A stretch of DNA of 5,845 nucleotides, taken from NCBI GenBank assembly GCA_023135025.1, contig JAGLTY010000149.1, positions 1-5,845 of the forward strand, written 5' to 3'. Made by a program: the position numbers and the translations under genes. Origin of the DNA: Bacteroidales bacterium. GTDB taxonomy: Bacteria > Bacteroidota > Bacteroidia > Bacteroidales > GCA-2748055. This document shows positions 4,502 through 5,845 of the stretch, one piece after another. The number at the start of each line of letters is the position of its first letter. Position 1 is the first letter of the stretch. The notes under the pieces are model-generated. The model had not been told where the DNA came from. It saw only the letters and a program-made list of their open reading frames with translations, and made no database searches.

Positions 4502-5845
4502 ATGAAAGTAGATGAACTGCTCACTTTCCTGGGCGGAGAGAAGATCGAAACATGGTTCGACCTGGGACTTTTCCTTGATCGTTTCAGGGAGGATCAGGCC
4601 TATCCATCCATTTACCTGGATGGACCATTCGATGATTTCAAGGAGGGGCTCAGAACCGGAGGGGTAGCATTTCTTACATTTCACTATATGGTGGACGGGG
4701 TGACGGTTGAAGTGGATAAGTATGCCTCCCTGATGAGACGCAATATTCCTGGAATTCCAATTCACTATATTGCCGGGGAGATCCATTCCAAAACAGCACC
4801 TTTTATACAGGAGGATTATATACAGAAGGTGATACCGGAACTGGCCGGGTTTAATGAATGGGAGCTCTACCGGGACTTCTACTTCAACAAACTTGAACGG
4901 GGAGGGCCTGTTTATAATGCACTTATAGGAAAGTTGTGGAGCCAGACCCTTGATATTGTGGAAAAACTGGGTCATTATATAGAGGAGCAGGGAATCAGCC
5001 TGCTCTATATAATCAATGTATGTTCCAACCCGGGCAATGTGGCTTATGTACTGGCTCTGGTACTCCTGTCTGAATTTCTAAAGATACCGGTGATCAATAA
5101 CAACCACGATTTCTACTGGGAGGGTGGAATGTGTTTTTCCGACAGGGAGAAGACGGGGACACCAAAGGGACCGCGGGATTTCTTCTTCACTAACTGTCAC
5201 CTGGGGGAGGTCTTCTCGATTATTGAAATGCTCTATCCATGGCAATCACGTACCTGGATCAATGTGAATATCAACAGGGGACAGTCCGAACACCTGATCC
5301 GGATCAATGGTCACAACCCGGTTAACGTGATGGAGATAGGTACCGCAGTGGATACATCACTCTACACCAAAGGAGATAAGCGAAAAAACATCAACACATT
5401 TCTTCAGGTGGAGAAGATTCTTTCGAGGTACAGGGAGCAGCTTGTCAGCTATTCGGTTGAGGATGTGCTTGCGGGGGGATTGGTAGCGGAGAAGAACCCA
5501 AAACCAATTTTGATAGGGGAGCGCACCGCGCCGGTGGAACAGTTTATAGGGGAGAATATCATACTTCTGCAGCCCACAAGAATTATCTCAAGGAAAAGGA
5601 TAGAGACCTCTTTCAATCTGTTGTTGAAAATGTTTCAGGAGGAGGAGATGATATTGAGGTTCAGAAAAACCTCTCACCTGAAAATGACGCTGCTTATTAC
5701 CGGACCTATAGCAACCGGACACTTCGGTTATTATATAAAATTGATAGAGAGGTTCAGAAATCTTCTGAACGAAGCGGCTCCTGAGCTGAAGCAGCGGGTC
5801 TACCTGGCACTGTTGTTTGGAGAGTTGGACCATGACGATTTCAAG
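4502..5845 (+). CDS. GT-B-type glycosyltransferase (group 1/GT4-like), N-terminal 448 residues, runs off the right edge
   Basis: The gene opens at 4502 and stays open for 448 codons to the window end, so its C-terminus is missing. An in-frame TAG at 4448-4450 and no ATG, GTG or TTG codon between fix the start. It looks like a retaining GT-B sugar transferase using an activated sugar donor. An N-terminal Rossmann-like domain includes HYIAGEIHS (88-96) and VCSNPGNVAYVLALVLLSEF (173-192). Next come NNNHDFYWEGG (199-209), FTNCHLGEVFS (229-239) and INVNINRGQSEHL (253-265). MEIGTAVDTSLY (277-288) resembles the GT4 linker between domains. The second domain begins with IILLQPTRIISRKRIETS (353-370), where R360 and K365 sit in the position of the donor-binding Arg/Lys. 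The E-x7-E motif is not seen and should lie downstream. Substrate and product cannot be read; compatible-solute or storage-sugar synthesis and envelope glycan synthesis are both possible. There is no signal peptide or obvious membrane helix. It is divergent from the VanZ-like gene, 48 bp apart. Its bases look visibly richer in G than the genes at the left end. Confidence 0.75.
   Translation, partial: MKVDELLTFLGGEKIETWFDLGLFLDRFREDQAYPSIYLDGPFDDFKEGLRTGGVAFLTFHYMVDGVTVEVDKYASLMRRNIPGIPIHYIAGEIHSKTAPFIQEDYIQKVIPELAGFNEWELYRDFYFNKLERGGPVYNALIGKLWSQTLDIVEKLGHYIEEQGISLLYIINVCSNPGNVAYVLALVLLSEFLKIPVINNNHDFYWEGGMCFSDREKTGTPKGPRDFFFTNCHLGEVFSIIEMLYPWQSRTWINVNINRGQSEHLIRINGHNPVNVMEIGTAVDTSLYTKGDKRKNINTFLQVEKILSRYREQLVSYSVEDVLAGGLVAEKNPKPILIGERTAPVEQFIGENIILLQPTRIISRKRIETSFNLLLKMFQEEEMILRFRKTSHLKMTLLITGPIATGHFGYYIKLIERFRNLLNEAAPELKQRVYLALLFGELDHDDFK

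Noticed and set aside
4061..4975. One 304-residue protein on the minus strand
   Set aside because: Only the last 130 residues (from the Met at 4453) look like a protein, a complete VanZ-like family member. The first 174 are antisense to the glycosyltransferase gene, whose plus-strand frame carries recognisable motifs.
5588..5833. 81-residue minus-strand ORF
   Set aside because: It lies fully inside the glycosyltransferase gene in antisense. It is rich in Gln and Leu, with no motif and no start signal.

Overview
The window looks like a chromosomal piece of a Bacteroidota bacterium, probably class Bacteroidia. Three things point there. The genes have almost no Shine-Dalgarno sequences. There is an exact TAnnTTTG -7 element of the Bacteroidota primary sigma factor type at 2907-2914. 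The proteins have a Bacteroidota flavour: a CGSGNG-type RpiB, a short VanZ-like protein and a large secreted MORN/YwqK-type repeat protein. No mobile element, CRISPR array, tRNA or rRNA was seen.

Left part (1-2823, minus strand): a tight cluster reads nadA (quinolinate synthase), then a 525-residue secreted repeat protein, then ruvB, which is cut by the window edge. The gaps are 9 and 7 bp, so one transcript is likely. It would join NAD biosynthesis, an envelope protein of unknown role and Holliday-junction processing.

Middle (2824-3195): a 372-bp AT-rich divergent region with no firm gene. It holds a strong rightward promoter element preceded by a perfect 9-bp inverted repeat, a cluster of TTAAC boxes (one inverted pair and one tandem 10-bp repeat), and a doubtful 39-codon ORF ending 4 bp before rpiB.

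Right of centre (3196-4071, plus strand): rpiB (ribose-5-phosphate isomerase B) is followed after 6 bp by an Rrf2-family regulator. The regulator has three cysteines placed like the Fe-S ligands of IscR/NsrR. A regulator of this kind facing nadA, whose product needs a [4Fe-4S] cluster, suggests but does not prove local redox or Fe-S control.

Right end: a 130-residue VanZ-like membrane protein (4061-4453, minus) overlaps the end of the Rrf2 gene by 11 bp, tail to tail. A long GT-B-type glycosyltransferase gene (4502 to beyond the right edge, plus) starts 48 bp away in the opposite direction. It is open across all 448 visible codons.

Most of the window is ordinary housekeeping sequence. The points most worth a second look are the regulatory architecture at 2884-3195 with the cysteine-bearing Rrf2 protein, and the unassigned glycosyltransferase.
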